Positions 25,396 through 35,276 are shown, numbered from the stretch's first letter. The stretch: 64,000 nt of DNA from Caenibius tardaugens NBRC 16725 (GCF_003860345.1 NZ_CP034179.1:1968001-2032000), one strand, 5' to 3'. A program made the numbers and translations. The notes: generated from the sequence alone by a model not told the origin.

Positions 25396-27726
25396 ATGCG
25401 TCGCAATATTCCATTATTCGGGGCAGTTACGGCTGCTCTTCTGTGTTCGGTGCACGCACCGGCAGCTGCGCAGACCGGCGTGGTTTTCCCCAGCGCACCC
25501 GCGCCGTTCGCGGGCAAGATCGGGCAGACCTACGCGGACTCCACGCCAGCCTATCCCGAGCCGGTGAAGGCGCCGGCCAATGCCCCCAATATCCTGCTGG
25601 TCATGACAGACGATGTCGGCTTCGCTTCGTCGAGCACGTTTGGTGGCCCCATCCCCACCCCTGCCCTCGACCGGCTCGCGGCCAATGGCCTGCGCTACAC
25701 ACGGTTCCACACCACGGCGATGTGCACGCCCACCCGCGCGTCGCTGCTGACCGGGCGCAATCATCATGCCGTGGGCAGCGGTATCGTGACCGACACGGCC
25801 AGCGGTTATCCCGGCTATCTCGGTGCGATTCCGGATTCGGCGGCAACCGTGGCCGATGTCCTGCGTTTCAATGGATATAACACCGCATTTTTCGGCAAGC
25901 ATCACAACGTGCCGCAGGGCGAGGATGATCCGAACACGGGGCCGTTCAACCATTGGCCCACCGGATTGGGCTTCGACTATTTCTATGGGTTCATCGGCGG
26001 GGATACCAACCAGTGGCGCCCCACGCTTTATCGTGGGACCAATCGGGTCGAAACGCCGAAAATGGATACGACGCTGGATTACTATCTGGCGGAGGACATG
26101 ATCCGCTGGATTCATGGCCAGAAGGCGGCGGCCCCGGACAGGCCGTTCCTCGCCTATCTCGCCACGGGCAGCGCCCATGCGCCGCATCAGGCCCCTGCCG
26201 AATGGATCGCGAAGTTCAAGGGCCAGTTCGATCAGGGCTGGGACAAGCTGCGCGAAGAAAGCCTTGCCCGCCAGAAGAAAGCGGGCATTGCACCGAAGAA
26301 TACGATCCTGACCCCGCGGCCCGAAGGCATACCCGCATGGGATAGCCTGACCCCCGATCAGCGCCGGGCCTATGCGCACATGATGGAAGTCTACGCCGGC
26401 ATGTTGGCCTATCAGGACAACCAGTTTGGCCGGATTCTCGATGAATTGCAGCGGATGGGCCAGTTGGAAAACACGCTGGTGATCTTCATTGAAGGGGATA
26501 ACGGCGGCAGTCCGGAAGGCGATGTCACCGGTTCGATGAACGAATTGGGTACGCTGGCCAACGGCATGAAGGAAGATACCGCCTGGTTGCTCAGCCAGAT
26601 GGATAAGATGGGCGGCCCGGATTCGTACCAGGTGTTTCCGGTGGGCTGGTCATGGGCCACCAATGCGCCGTTCCAGTGGACCAAGCAGGTGGGATCGCAT
26701 CTGGGCGGAACCCGCAATGGCATGGTTCTGTCATGGCCCGCCAGAATCCGCGACAAGGGCGGTATTCGCATCCAGTTCACCCATGTGAACGACGTCATGC
26801 CGACCATTCTGGAGGCCGTGGGCGTGGCGGCGCCCGATGTGGTGGACGGCGTCAACCAGCAGAAGATCGATGGCGTCAGCTTCCAGTACAGCTTCGATGC
26901 GCCCAAGGCATCCGAACGCAAGACCCGCCAGTATTTCGAACTGATCGGGAACCGTGCGATGTACGAAAATGGCTGGATGGCCAGCACCACGCCGGGGCGG
27001 CTGCCGTGGAAAACCGGGAAATCCGCCGGCCTGCCCACGGATTACAAGTGGGAACTCTACAATCTTAACACCGATTTCAGCCAGGCCCGCGATCTGGCAA
27101 AGGCCGAGCCGGAACGGCTGGCTGCGCTGCAGGCGCTGTGGGATCAGGAAGCCCGGGCCAACAACGTTTACCCGCTCGACGACCGGCAGGGTGTGATGCG
27201 GTCCACGGGCAAGCAATTGCCGCCGGTGAAAAGCTTCGTTTACTGGGGCCCCGGCATCAGCGTGGTGCAAAGCAAGGCTCCGCCGATCAACTTCCGCTCG
27301 TTCACGGTTGATGCCGATATCACCGTTCCTGCCGATGGCGCGAAAGGCGTTCTGATCGCCAGCGGCAGCAAGTTCGGCGGGTGGAGCTTCGGCTTCGAGG
27401 ATGGCCGCCCCTATGTCGTCCATGCGGCCTCACAGAAACCGGAAGACCGGTTTCGCATCGCTGCCGATCGCGTGCTGGCACCCGGCGCGCACCGGCTGCG
27501 TTACGATTATGCACTGGATGGCATGCCCGGACAGGGCGGTACGCTGACCATCAGCCTTGATGGACAGGAACTGGCGCGGGGCCGCATCGGCCGCACCGCC
27601 TATATCGCGGCAGGATTGGGGGAAACCTTCGATATCGGCCGGGATACGGGCGAAGTCGTCGTGCCCATGCCCACAGGGACGGCCTTCAACGGAAACATCG
27701 CGCGGATCGAAGTTGCGCCGCGCTGA
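25396..27726 (+). CDS. Secreted sulfatase with C-terminal jelly-roll domain
   Basis: The 776-residue product has a signal peptide and a sulfatase domain. The metal-site opening is L-V-M-T-D-D-V-G, and the formylglycine signature C-T-P-T-R-A-S-L-L-T-G-R falls near residues 110-121, where C-x-P-x-R needs maturation by a formylglycine enzyme. After about residue 620 a beta-rich region (I-N-F-R-S-F-T-V-D-A-D-I) resembles a LamG/concanavalin jelly-roll. The ATG at 25396 follows GGGGAGGG at about 8 bases and is preferred over the GTG at 25393. A receptor gene follows 54 bases later. Release of sulfate from an organic sulfate ester is likely; the substrate is unknown. Confidence 0.92.
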   Translation: MRRNIPLFGAVTAALLCSVHAPAAAQTGVVFPSAPAPFAGKIGQTYADSTPAYPEPVKAPANAPNILLVMTDDVGFASSSTFGGPIPTPALDRLAANGLRYTRFHTTAMCTPTRASLLTGRNHHAVGSGIVTDTASGYPGYLGAIPDSAATVADVLRFNGYNTAFFGKHHNVPQGEDDPNTGPFNHWPTGLGFDYFYGFIGGDTNQWRPTLYRGTNRVETPKMDTTLDYYLAEDMIRWIHGQKAAAPDRPFLAYLATGSAHAPHQAPAEWIAKFKGQFDQGWDKLREESLARQKKAGIAPKNTILTPRPEGIPAWDSLTPDQRRAYAHMMEVYAGMLAYQDNQFGRILDELQRMGQLENTLVIFIEGDNGGSPEGDVTGSMNELGTLANGMKEDTAWLLSQMDKMGGPDSYQVFPVGWSWATNAPFQWTKQVGSHLGGTRNGMVLSWPARIRDKGGIRIQFTHVNDVMPTILEAVGVAAPDVVDGVNQQKIDGVSFQYSFDAPKASERKTRQYFELIGNRAMYENGWMASTTPGRLPWKTGKSAGLPTDYKWELYNLNTDFSQARDLAKAEPERLAALQALWDQEARANNVYPLDDRQGVMRSTGKQLPPVKSFVYWGPGISVVQSKAPPINFRSFTVDADITVPADGAKGVLIASGSKFGGWSFGFEDGRPYVVHAASQKPEDRFRIAADRVLAPGAHRLRYDYALDGMPGQGGTLTISLDGQELARGRIGRTAYIAAGLGETFDIGRDTGEVVVPMPTGTAFNGNIARIEVAPR

Positions 27727-27780
27727 TCGATAACAAGCACAGCAACTCCAAATTATCAGGGTAGGAATAAAGGTAACTTC

Positions 27781-30114
27781 ATGAATAGCATTGTTAAATT
27801 CGGCGCGCTTGCCGGCGCGTCGGCTATTGCGCTGCTTACGGGCAACGCTGCCCTTGCGCAGGATGAGCCCGCAGCGGGCGGGCTTCAGGAAATTATCGTA
27901 ACCGCGCAGAAGCGCAGCGAGAGCCTGCAGGATACGCCGCTGGCAATCAGCGCGATGACCGCAGAAACGATCGAAGCGCGCGGAATTTCCGACATCAGCG
28001 ACATCAGCTCGGCCGCGCCGAACCTGACCACCAGCATCACCCCTTCGTCCACCACCAACATCACGGTGCATATCCGTGGCATCGGGGAATCCGATCCGGT
28101 TCTCACGGCGGATTCGCCAGTGGGCATTTATGTTGATGGCGTGGTGATCGGGCGTACGGCCGGCGCCGTGTTCGATCTGGTCGATCTGGAACGCGTCGAA
28201 GTGCTGCGTGGCCCGCAAGGTACGCTCTATGGCCGCAACACCACCGGCGGCGCGGTCAACTTCATCGCGGCGAAGCCTTCGGACACTTTCAAGGCATCGC
28301 AGACCTTCAGCTATGGCCGTTTCGATTATTTCCAGTCGCGCACCAGCATCGATACGGGTGAAATCGGCGATACCGGTCTGAAGTTCAAGCTGTCGTACCT
28401 GCACAAGCAGCGCGACGGCTATGCCAACGATATCAATCAGCCCGACAAGCGCGATCCCGGTGCGACCAACACCGACGCGTTCCGTATTGCAGCGCGTTAT
28501 GACAATGGCGGCCCGATCCGCATCGATTATGCCTTCGACTACAACGATAGCAGAAGCAGCGCGGTGCCGTTCCAGCTTGCTGCGGTTCACCCGCGTATCG
28601 CCGCCTATCTCGGCAATTCGGAAGCCCTTGGCGGTTCGCCGCTGGTGGTTTCGCGCGATCGCCTGAAGAATCTGAATCTCGATCAGGGCCGCCTGCATGA
28701 CAAGGTGCGCGGTCATACGCTGACCGTGGAAGCCGATCTGACGGATACTATCACGCTGCGCTCGCTCACCGGCTTGCGCAAGTGGACGAACACGGTCGAG
28801 AAAACCGATCTGGACGGGAACGATGGGCTTCTTGGCCTGACTGCCAGCCCGGCGGTTCTGGCGCCCCCCTACACCTTCACCTCGTTGGGCATCAACGAAA
28901 TCGAGCTGTTTTCCGCCAGCAACACCCGCTCGCAGCGCCAGTTCTCGCAGGAACTGAACCTGCTCGGCAAACTGGGCGACAGCATCGAATTCGTTCTTGG
29001 TGCTTTCTACTTCAAGGAGAAGGTGCGCGAAAATAACCCGCAGCAGATCACACTGGTAATGCCGTCATCGGCCGCGATCCCGCTGGGCGGTGGCCTCAGC
29101 ACCAACTATTTCGGTGTCGAGCTTTCGCCGCAGCTGGCATATCGCCATACCTCGGAATCGAAGGCTGTGTTCGGTCAGGCGACCTTCCACGCGACCGATC
29201 GGCTCAATCTGACGGCGGGTCTGCGCTACACCGAAGATCGCAAGCATCTGGTCCAGTCGGCCACGATGGTGCGCGATCTCGACGAAAAGTTCACGCAGAT
29301 GAACTGGGCCGCCAGCATCGATTACAAGGTGACGGACGATATCCTGGCTTATGCGCGTGTGGCCACCGGTTACAAATCGGGTGGTTTCAATCCGCGTTCG
29401 GTAGGCGGCAGCTTCGATCCGGAAAAGATCATTTCCTATGAAGCGGGCATCAAGACCGAACTGTTCGACCGTCGTCTGCGCCTGAACCTCACGGGTTTCC
29501 ATTCGCGGTACAAGGACTTGCAGGTCAGCCAGTTTCTGGCGGGTACGGGCGGTGCGTCGAGCATCACCGTGAACGCGGGCAAGGCAACCTACACCGGGGT
29601 TGAGGCTGAAATCCTTGCACAGCCGGTCAAGGGCGTGACGTTCAACGCAGCCGTTGGCTACGTGGATCGCAAGTACAAGACGTTCGAAATCGTCCCCGCC
29701 GATGCACCGGCCGGTTCGCCTCCGATCAACGTGGCCGATGAAGGCCGCTTTGGCTACTCGGCCAGCACCACGGCCAATGCCGGGCTCCAGTACGAAACCG
29801 ATGCACTGTCGTTCGGCAAGTTCACCGCGCGTCTGGACTGGACCTATCGCAGCCGCATCTACTTCCACCCGCTCGATCGCCTGAACCCGTTCAACAAGGT
29901 GATGTCCGATGGAGCGGTTGGCCGCTTCGACGCGCGTATCGCCCTGTCGAACATCGATGTGGGCCCGACCCGCGCCACTGTGGCGCTGTGGGGCAAGAAC
30001 ATCACGAATGAGGATTACCTCTATTCGGGCATCGATTTCGGTTCGCTCGGCTTTGCCGGTGTCGTGTTCGCGGAACCGCGTACTTACGGCATCGACGTGA
30101 AGTTCGACTTCTGA
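27781..30114 (+). CDS. TonB-dependent receptor paired with the sulfatase
   Basis: The 777-residue outer-membrane protein has a signal peptide ending A-L-A-Q. It also has a TonB-box-like E-I-I-V-T-A, a plug with I-R-G-I-G and P-V-G-I-Y-V-D-G-V-V, and a barrel ending in D-V-K-F-D-F. It is of the class that sphingomonads use in large numbers to import organic compounds. It follows the sulfatase by 54 bases on the same strand, so the two are probably co-transcribed under the double-TetR regulator. The receptor probably imports the sulfatase substrate or product, which is inference. Confidence 0.9.
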   Translation: MNSIVKFGALAGASAIALLTGNAALAQDEPAAGGLQEIIVTAQKRSESLQDTPLAISAMTAETIEARGISDISDISSAAPNLTTSITPSSTTNITVHIRGIGESDPVLTADSPVGIYVDGVVIGRTAGAVFDLVDLERVEVLRGPQGTLYGRNTTGGAVNFIAAKPSDTFKASQTFSYGRFDYFQSRTSIDTGEIGDTGLKFKLSYLHKQRDGYANDINQPDKRDPGATNTDAFRIAARYDNGGPIRIDYAFDYNDSRSSAVPFQLAAVHPRIAAYLGNSEALGGSPLVVSRDRLKNLNLDQGRLHDKVRGHTLTVEADLTDTITLRSLTGLRKWTNTVEKTDLDGNDGLLGLTASPAVLAPPYTFTSLGINEIELFSASNTRSQRQFSQELNLLGKLGDSIEFVLGAFYFKEKVRENNPQQITLVMPSSAAIPLGGGLSTNYFGVELSPQLAYRHTSESKAVFGQATFHATDRLNLTAGLRYTEDRKHLVQSATMVRDLDEKFTQMNWAASIDYKVTDDILAYARVATGYKSGGFNPRSVGGSFDPEKIISYEAGIKTELFDRRLRLNLTGFHSRYKDLQVSQFLAGTGGASSITVNAGKATYTGVEAEILAQPVKGVTFNAAVGYVDRKYKTFEIVPADAPAGSPPINVADEGRFGYSASTTANAGLQYETDALSFGKFTARLDWTYRSRIYFHPLDRLNPFNKVMSDGAVGRFDARIALSNIDVGPTRATVALWGKNITNEDYLYSGIDFGSLGFAGVVFAEPRTYGIDVKFDF

Positions 30115-30121
30115 TCGATCA

Positions 30122-30155
30122 CCGGCGGCGGGGCCTGGGCCTCGCCGCCGGATTT
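30122..30155 (+). terminator. Strong GC hairpin after the TonB receptor gene
   Basis: CCGGCGGCG pairs perfectly with CGCCGCCGG (30122-30130 with 30143-30151). The centre can extend the stem by pairing GGCC with GGCC. A short run of three T residues follows. It lies 8 bases after the receptor stop, where a terminator is expected. Confidence 0.65.
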
Positions 30156-30238
30156 CTGCCTATCCGGCATCCTGCGATCGGCATGATGCGTGCCGCGCAA
30201 TTGCCGCTATTCTCCCCGGTGCATGCGGGAGAGCGGCG

Positions 30239-31093
30239 ATGACGAAGACGGTGCCCGGCGATATCCGCCACATTCCACCCGAAAAGCATTGGGCCCATTT
30301 CGCCCGGTCGTGGAAGGCCCTGAAAACCTACACCTATCTCGGCAAGGAAACGCCCTATATCGACGCTGGCGTCGTGGAAGAAACGATGCCGCTGCGCCAT
30401 GATATGCGCAATGCCGGTGGGGGGATCATGGTCGCCCCTTTATGCATTCTCGCGCCCGAACCCTATTGGCGTGATGACGCATGCGTGCCCGCCCCTGTTT
30501 CGATGAGCTATCAGATCGTCGACCCTGCGCATGATGTCACGCGCCTGCTGGTGCAGCGCGACGTGATCCACGTGGGACGGCAGATGGGGTTCAGCCGTTC
30601 GCGTATCGTTGATTATCATAACCACGACAGGATTATCGCCGTGGCTTGCGGCAGCGGGGTGAGCCTGGGGGATGTGCCGCCGGGGTTCGAACCCGTCGAT
30701 AACCCGCTGGATGCGGTGGTCGATGCGCCTGACATGCCCAGCTTGCGCGACGCCTTCGGGATCACCGCCGATCCGGGCGGCGGGCTGGCGATTGCCGGTG
30801 TGACCCCTGAAATCGCCACGCCGCATGCGACCCTGCATCTCGGCCCGATCGCGATCGCGCTGGAAGGGGCCGCGATGGATGCGGCCGCATGCGTGGCGGG
30901 CGGCGATGCGTTTCAGGCGGAAAGCGGTACCGTGTTGATGGTGAAACCGGGCACGGTCGGGCCGTTTGTCGCCACGGCTGCTGTGGTCAACCCGCAAGGA
31001 ACGCGGATCGCGGTGGAGGCGCAACTGGCCGATCAGGGCATGGCGGGCCGGATTGTGGCCACCGCCAGTTTCGTATTCCACCGTTTGCGGTGA
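30239..31093 (+). CDS. Probable double hotdog-fold protein, thioesterase-like
   Basis: The 284-residue soluble product looks like two hotdog half-domains joined in one chain. The first part contains M-P-L-R-H-D-M-R-N-A-G-G-G and the second has P-H-A-T-L-H-L-G-P-I-A-I-A. No catalytic aspartate or asparagine can be confidently placed. Hotdog proteins commonly handle acyl-CoA or other thioesters. The gene stands 124 bases after the receptor terminator, and the PhoX gene converges on it 11 bases away. Function is uncertain. Confidence 0.45.
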   Translation: MTKTVPGDIRHIPPEKHWAHFARSWKALKTYTYLGKETPYIDAGVVEETMPLRHDMRNAGGGIMVAPLCILAPEPYWRDDACVPAPVSMSYQIVDPAHDVTRLLVQRDVIHVGRQMGFSRSRIVDYHNHDRIIAVACGSGVSLGDVPPGFEPVDNPLDAVVDAPDMPSLRDAFGITADPGGGLAIAGVTPEIATPHATLHLGPIAIALEGAAMDAAACVAGGDAFQAESGTVLMVKPGTVGPFVATAAVVNPQGTRIAVEAQLADQGMAGRIVATASFVFHRLR

Positions 31094-31104
31094 TCCCTGC
31101 GGCG

Positions 31105-32457
31105 TCAGGCGCGCCAGGGACCGGTGATGGCCAGCGTCATCGTGGGGCTGAAGGCATTGACGAACAGGGTGCGCCCATCTGGTGAGAAACAGGCCCCGGC
31201 CAGTTCGGTCTGCCGCCGCAGCCGGGCCAGCGGATAGGCGGTGCCTTCCGGCGTGATCCCGCGCAGATAGTTGTCGACGATATCGGTATATTGATCTTCG
31301 CAGACAATCAGATGGCCGTTGGGCGCGACAGTCAGGTTGTCACCGTAATTGAATTCCTCGGGCCCGCGCGATTCGAAGAACAGTTGCAGCCGGTCGCCAG
31401 TCTGATCGCCTGACTGACCGGGCTGGAAGCGGAATATCTGGCCATAGCGTTTGGCCCCGCCCGAGGTGCAGCAGAAGTACAGTTCGCCTTCTCCCATATG
31501 GATGCCTTCCCCGCGCGCGAACGGCAAGGCGCCCGCCGCCACGCCGCGTTTGCGCAGGTCGTCGGCGGGGCTTTCGACATTGTCGAGCGCAATCCAGTGG
31601 GCCGCATGCCAGCTGCCCGGCGCCATCGCCGCGTCCTGCCAGTTGCGGCTGTCGGACAGCGTCCCCGGCATCAGCGCCAGTGCTTCCAGCCTGCCGCCTT
31701 CGGCAAGCTTGCCCGCAACTTTGGGGATGAAGCGGTAAAGCAGCCCGTCTTCGCGGTCTTCGGTGAGATAGACAATCCCGGTGGCGGGATCGACGGCGGC
31801 GGCCTCGTGATTGAAACGGCCCATGGCCTTGAGCGGGACGGCCTCGACCTGGCGGGTCGCATGGGCGGGCACTTCGAAGATCCAGCCGTGATCCTGCCCG
31901 ACCTTGTCACCCGCGCGGGTGACGTCTTCCTCGCAGGTCAGCCAGCTACCCCAGGGTGTGGTGCCGCCTGCGCAATTACGAATGGTCCCCGCCAGAGACC
32001 GGAACTGCCGTTCGACCTTGAGTGTCGCGGAATCCAGAATCAGCGTGGTGGTGCCGCCCGGCAGCACTTTGCCTGCCAGCAAACGGTCATAACCGGTTTG
32101 CAGCGTTGCCCCGGCTTCGTGGGCGATTTTCAGTTCGTGATTGCGGACCAGTGCCAGCTTGCCATCCGCCATGGCAAAGCACCCCATGCCGTCGGCGTTG
32201 TCGGGCACCATACCGCCATCGTCCATCGCATCGCCGAAGCGCGAAATGACCTTGTATGTGAAGCCTTTCGGCAAATCGAGCAGGGCCTGCGGGTCTTTTT
32301 CGAGCGGGCCGTAAAACGGGAGGGCGGACGTCTGGGCCAGCGCCGGAACACCTCTGCTGGCAGCGAGCAAAGCGGCAAAAGCAGCCCCTGCCCCCTTCAG
32401 GACAGCGCGGCGATCAGTCGGGAAAGGCAATGTGTGCGTGTGCGGTTCCATGGTCAT
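31105..32457 (-). CDS. PhoX/DUF839-family phosphatase, Tat-exported
   Basis: The start at 32457 gives a 450-residue protein. Its N-terminal twin-arginine type signal (D-R-R-A-V-L-K-G then a hydrophobic A-A-F-A-A-L-L-A-A-S) implies folding before export. The core follows the PhoX pattern with N-C-A-G-G-T-T-P-W-G-S-W-L-T-C-E-E-D and I-V-C-E-D-Q-Y. PhoX enzymes release phosphate from organic esters using calcium and iron. A longer frame with 15 extra residues exists, but it would lengthen the signal without benefit. No phosphate-response box was recognised upstream. Confidence 0.85.
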   Translation of the reverse strand: MTMEPHTHTLPFPTDRRAVLKGAGAAFAALLAASRGVPALAQTSALPFYGPLEKDPQALLDLPKGFTYKVISRFGDAMDDGGMVPDNADGMGCFAMADGKLALVRNHELKIAHEAGATLQTGYDRLLAGKVLPGGTTTLILDSATLKVERQFRSLAGTIRNCAGGTTPWGSWLTCEEDVTRAGDKVGQDHGWIFEVPAHATRQVEAVPLKAMGRFNHEAAAVDPATGIVYLTEDREDGLLYRFIPKVAGKLAEGGRLEALALMPGTLSDSRNWQDAAMAPGSWHAAHWIALDNVESPADDLRKRGVAAGALPFARGEGIHMGEGELYFCCTSGGAKRYGQIFRFQPGQSGDQTGDRLQLFFESRGPEEFNYGDNLTVAPNGHLIVCEDQYTDIVDNYLRGITPEGTAYPLARLRRQTELAGACFSPDGRTLFVNAFSPTMTLAITGPWRA

Positions 32458-32629
32458 CCCGTTGGAAAAGGTGTGATCACCACCGCCCTGCCGCGAAACC
32501 ATGACAACCGCATTACACCACGGTTCATCGGGATCGTTTCACAGTGTGGCGAGTTGACATTCCGACGTCATGTTTCGTCCGTTATGTGGCGCTGTTTGCC
32601 CATTGCGGCCCAACTGCATCGAGGGTTTC

Positions 32630-33655
32630 TTGAAGCTCATAATCCAGATTCCCTGTTACAATGAAGAACAAGCCCTGCCCGAAGCACTGGCGCAACTGCC
32701 CCGTGAGCTGCCGGGTATCGATCGTGTCGAATGGCTGATCATCAACGACGGCAGCAGCGACCGGACGGTGGAGGTCGCGCGTCAGCACGGGGTGGATCAC
32801 ATTGTCGATCTGCCGGTGAATATGGGCCTTGCCCATGGCTTCATGGCCGGGTTGGCACGGGCCGTGGCCGAAGGCGCGGATATCATCGTCAATACCGATG
32901 CCGATAACCAGTATGATGCCAGCTGCATTCCCGACCTGATTCAGCCGATACTGGATCGGCGTGCGCAGTTCGTCATCGGTGATCGGCCCATTCCCACCAT
33001 TGCGCATTTTTCTCCGATGAAGCGGCTGTTGCAGCGGCTGGGCAGCGGGGTTGTGAAGCGCGTTTCGCGAACGGCGATCAACGATGCACCCAGCGGGTTC
33101 CGCGCGCTGACCCGTGAAGCGGCCATGCGGATCAACATCTTCGACAGTTACACCTATACGCTGGAATCGATCATTCAGGCGGGTCTGTCGAACATCCGCA
33201 TCGTATCGGTGCCGATCCGGGTGAACGGCGAAACGCGGCCTTCGCGGCTGGTGAAATCGATTGGCGATTATGTCCGGCGTTCGATGGGATCGATCCTGCG
33301 GAGCTATTTCGTCTACAAGCCGTTCAAGGCCTTCCTGTGGCTATCGCTCGCCCCGCTCCTTCTCGGGCTGATGCTGATCGGGCGGTGGACATGGCTGACC
33401 TATATCCTGCCCGATGGCCGCACCCATGTGCCAAGCCTGATCGGTGCGGCGATCCTGCTGCTGATCGTGGCGATCATGTGGATCGGCGGCTTGCTGGGCG
33501 AATTGCTGGGCATCAACCGGCGGTTGCTGGAAAATATCCAGTACGCGGCGCGGCGGGCCGAAGCGGCCGGGGCTGCGCTGCCCACCCACCCGCCGGAACC
33601 GGCCACCCGCAACATGCTGCAAGCGGCCATCCGCGAACCAGCCCGCCATGACTGA
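32630..33655 (+). CDS. GT2 glycosyltransferase, polyprenyl-phosphate-sugar synthase type
   Basis: The TTG at 32630 follows GAGGG and gives about 341 residues starting with the strand L-I-I-Q-I-P-C-Y-N-E-E-Q. Nucleotide-sugar motifs are I-N-D-G-S-S-D-R-T and the metal D-A-D-N-Q-Y-D. After residue 235 two membrane helices follow, separated by a short loop (L-L-L-G-L-M-L-I-G and A-I-L-L-L-I-V-A-I-M-W-I-G). This is the layout of dolichol- or undecaprenyl-phosphate sugar synthases. The ATG at 32570 would add 20 residues upstream and is less likely. It is the first gene of a four-gene overlapping unit. Confidence 0.85.
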   Translation: MKLIIQIPCYNEEQALPEALAQLPRELPGIDRVEWLIINDGSSDRTVEVARQHGVDHIVDLPVNMGLAHGFMAGLARAVAEGADIIVNTDADNQYDASCIPDLIQPILDRRAQFVIGDRPIPTIAHFSPMKRLLQRLGSGVVKRVSRTAINDAPSGFRALTREAAMRINIFDSYTYTLESIIQAGLSNIRIVSVPIRVNGETRPSRLVKSIGDYVRRSMGSILRSYFVYKPFKAFLWLSLAPLLLGLMLIGRWTWLTYILPDGRTHVPSLIGAAILLLIVAIMWIGGLLGELLGINRRLLENIQYAARRAEAAGAALPTHPPEPATRNMLQAAIREPARHD

Positions 33656-35276
33656 TACGGACGGGGCGCCGCTGACGGCGCGCGATGCCCTGGCGCTGCG
33701 TGCGCTGGCCGAACTGCCCAAGCTTTTGACCTTGCAGGACCGCACGCCGGTCAGCCCGACATACGGGTGTTTCGACCGGGCCTATTGGCATTACCGGATG
33801 ATGGATTTCCCCTGTGGGATGAGCCAGGAATTCGTTCTGCCGCTGGCATTGGCATGGTCGCTGGATATGCCGGGCAATCGCTGGTTCGGCGATCCTGCGA
33901 TCCGGGAATGGGCGATTGCCGGCATACGCTATGCCGCGCGATCGGCTCATGCCGACGGCTCGTGCGACGATTACTACCCGTTTGAACGGGCGGCGGGGGC
34001 GGCGGCCTTTTCGCTTTACGCCGTGCTGCATGCGTCCGAGATTCTCGGCTGTGCCGACGATCCCGAAATCGCGGCGTTCATGCATCTGCGCGCGGGCTGG
34101 CTCGCCTATCACAAGGAAAGCGGCCGCCTGTCCAATCATGAGGCGCTGATTGTGACCTGCCTCGCCAGGCTGGGCGATATGACCAGTTCCCCGGAATGGG
34201 AAACCCCGCTGGCCGAACGGGTCGCCCGGCTCAAGAGCTGGCAGGACGAGGAAGGCTGGTTCGACGAATATGGCGGTGCCGATCCCGGTTATCTTTCGCT
34301 GACGATCGGGCTGCTGGCGGAAACAGACCGGCTGCGGCCCGATCTGGGCCTGCGCGAACCTTGCGCGCGGGCGATCGCTTTCCTTGCGGATTTTGTCCAC
34401 CCCGATGGCACGCTGGGCGGCGAATATACCAGCCGGGGCACCCGCAATTTCTTTCCGCACGGATTCGAGATCGCCGGGGCATGGAACAAGACCGCGCTGC
34501 GCATCAACGATCGTGCATTGCGGCCCCTGCAGGATGGGCGCCAGCCCTGCTATTCCGACGATCATATCGTTGGCCATCATCTGTGGAGCTGGATGCGCGG
34601 CTGGGCGGAATGGCGGGACGAACGCCCTGCCCCCCTGCCCGCGCCCGACGGACGGACGCATTTTGGCAATGCGCGGCTGCTGGTCGATCATCGTGCGGGC
34701 AGCCACCTGTTCCTCGGGACATCGCGCGGCGGTGCGTTCAAACTCTACGATGACGGGGCGCTGGTGGTGTCCGATACGGGCCCGACGCTCGCAACGCAGG
34801 CTGGCAAGGTCGCGGTCACTCATCTCGATGGCAGTCGTCTGGTCGAAATCGAGGAGGACCGGCTGGTGATTGAAGGGCGCATGGCCTGGGCCAAGTCTGC
34901 CCGCCTGACCCCGGCTAAATCGGTGATCTTGCGTGTGTTGATGCTGGGGTTCGGGCGGTTCTTCCCCGATCTGATCCGGCGCCTGTTGCAGGCGGTGCTG
35001 GTAACCGGACGGCAAGATGCGCCGTTCACTTTCCGCCGCACATTTCTGCGCCGGGGCGGTGGCTGGCAGGTGCATGACGAAGTCACCCCCGAACAAGGCT
35101 GGCAGGACATTGCCATGGCCGGGATATCGGGGTTCCAGACCTCCACCACCACGATCATGGCGCGGGTCTGGGCACCCGATCAGGCGCAGCCGTGGCTGGA
35201 TCTGACCGATGACGTCACGGCTTTGCAGGGCAATGCCCCGCTGGTGGTTGAACGCACATTCGGGGGCGGCGCGTGA
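33648..35276 (+). CDS. Unrecognised 542-residue protein with toroid-like helical part
   Basis: The product has no signal peptide. The first 330 residues have many helix-pair motifs with conserved aromatic and acidic residues (Y-H-Y-R-M-M-D-F-P-C-G, D-E-E-G-W-F-D-E-Y-G-G) that resemble the alpha/alpha toroid of heparinase- or GH88-like enzymes. The rest is beta-rich (S-H-L-F-L-G-T-S-R-G-G-A), as in a C-terminal beta-sandwich of polysaccharide lyases. This is an impression, and I do not recognise a catalytic triad. The gene overlaps the GT2 gene by 8 bases and the next gene by 4. A role in shaping a glycan on the cytoplasmic face is possible. Confidence 0.55.
   Translation: MTDTDGAPLTARDALALRALAELPKLLTLQDRTPVSPTYGCFDRAYWHYRMMDFPCGMSQEFVLPLALAWSLDMPGNRWFGDPAIREWAIAGIRYAARSAHADGSCDDYYPFERAAGAAAFSLYAVLHASEILGCADDPEIAAFMHLRAGWLAYHKESGRLSNHEALIVTCLARLGDMTSSPEWETPLAERVARLKSWQDEEGWFDEYGGADPGYLSLTIGLLAETDRLRPDLGLREPCARAIAFLADFVHPDGTLGGEYTSRGTRNFFPHGFEIAGAWNKTALRINDRALRPLQDGRQPCYSDDHIVGHHLWSWMRGWAEWRDERPAPLPAPDGRTHFGNARLLVDHRAGSHLFLGTSRGGAFKLYDDGALVVSDTGPTLATQAGKVAVTHLDGSRLVEIEEDRLVIEGRMAWAKSARLTPAKSVILRVLMLGFGRFFPDLIRRLLQAVLVTGRQDAPFTFRRTFLRRGGGWQVHDEVTPEQGWQDIAMAGISGFQTSTTTIMARVWAPDQAQPWLDLTDDVTALQGNAPLVVERTFGGGA

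Noticed and set aside
33513-35096. A long minus-strand frame over the 542-residue protein gene
   Set aside because: It is a high-GC antisense shadow; the plus-strand frame has overlaps with its neighbours and is preferred.
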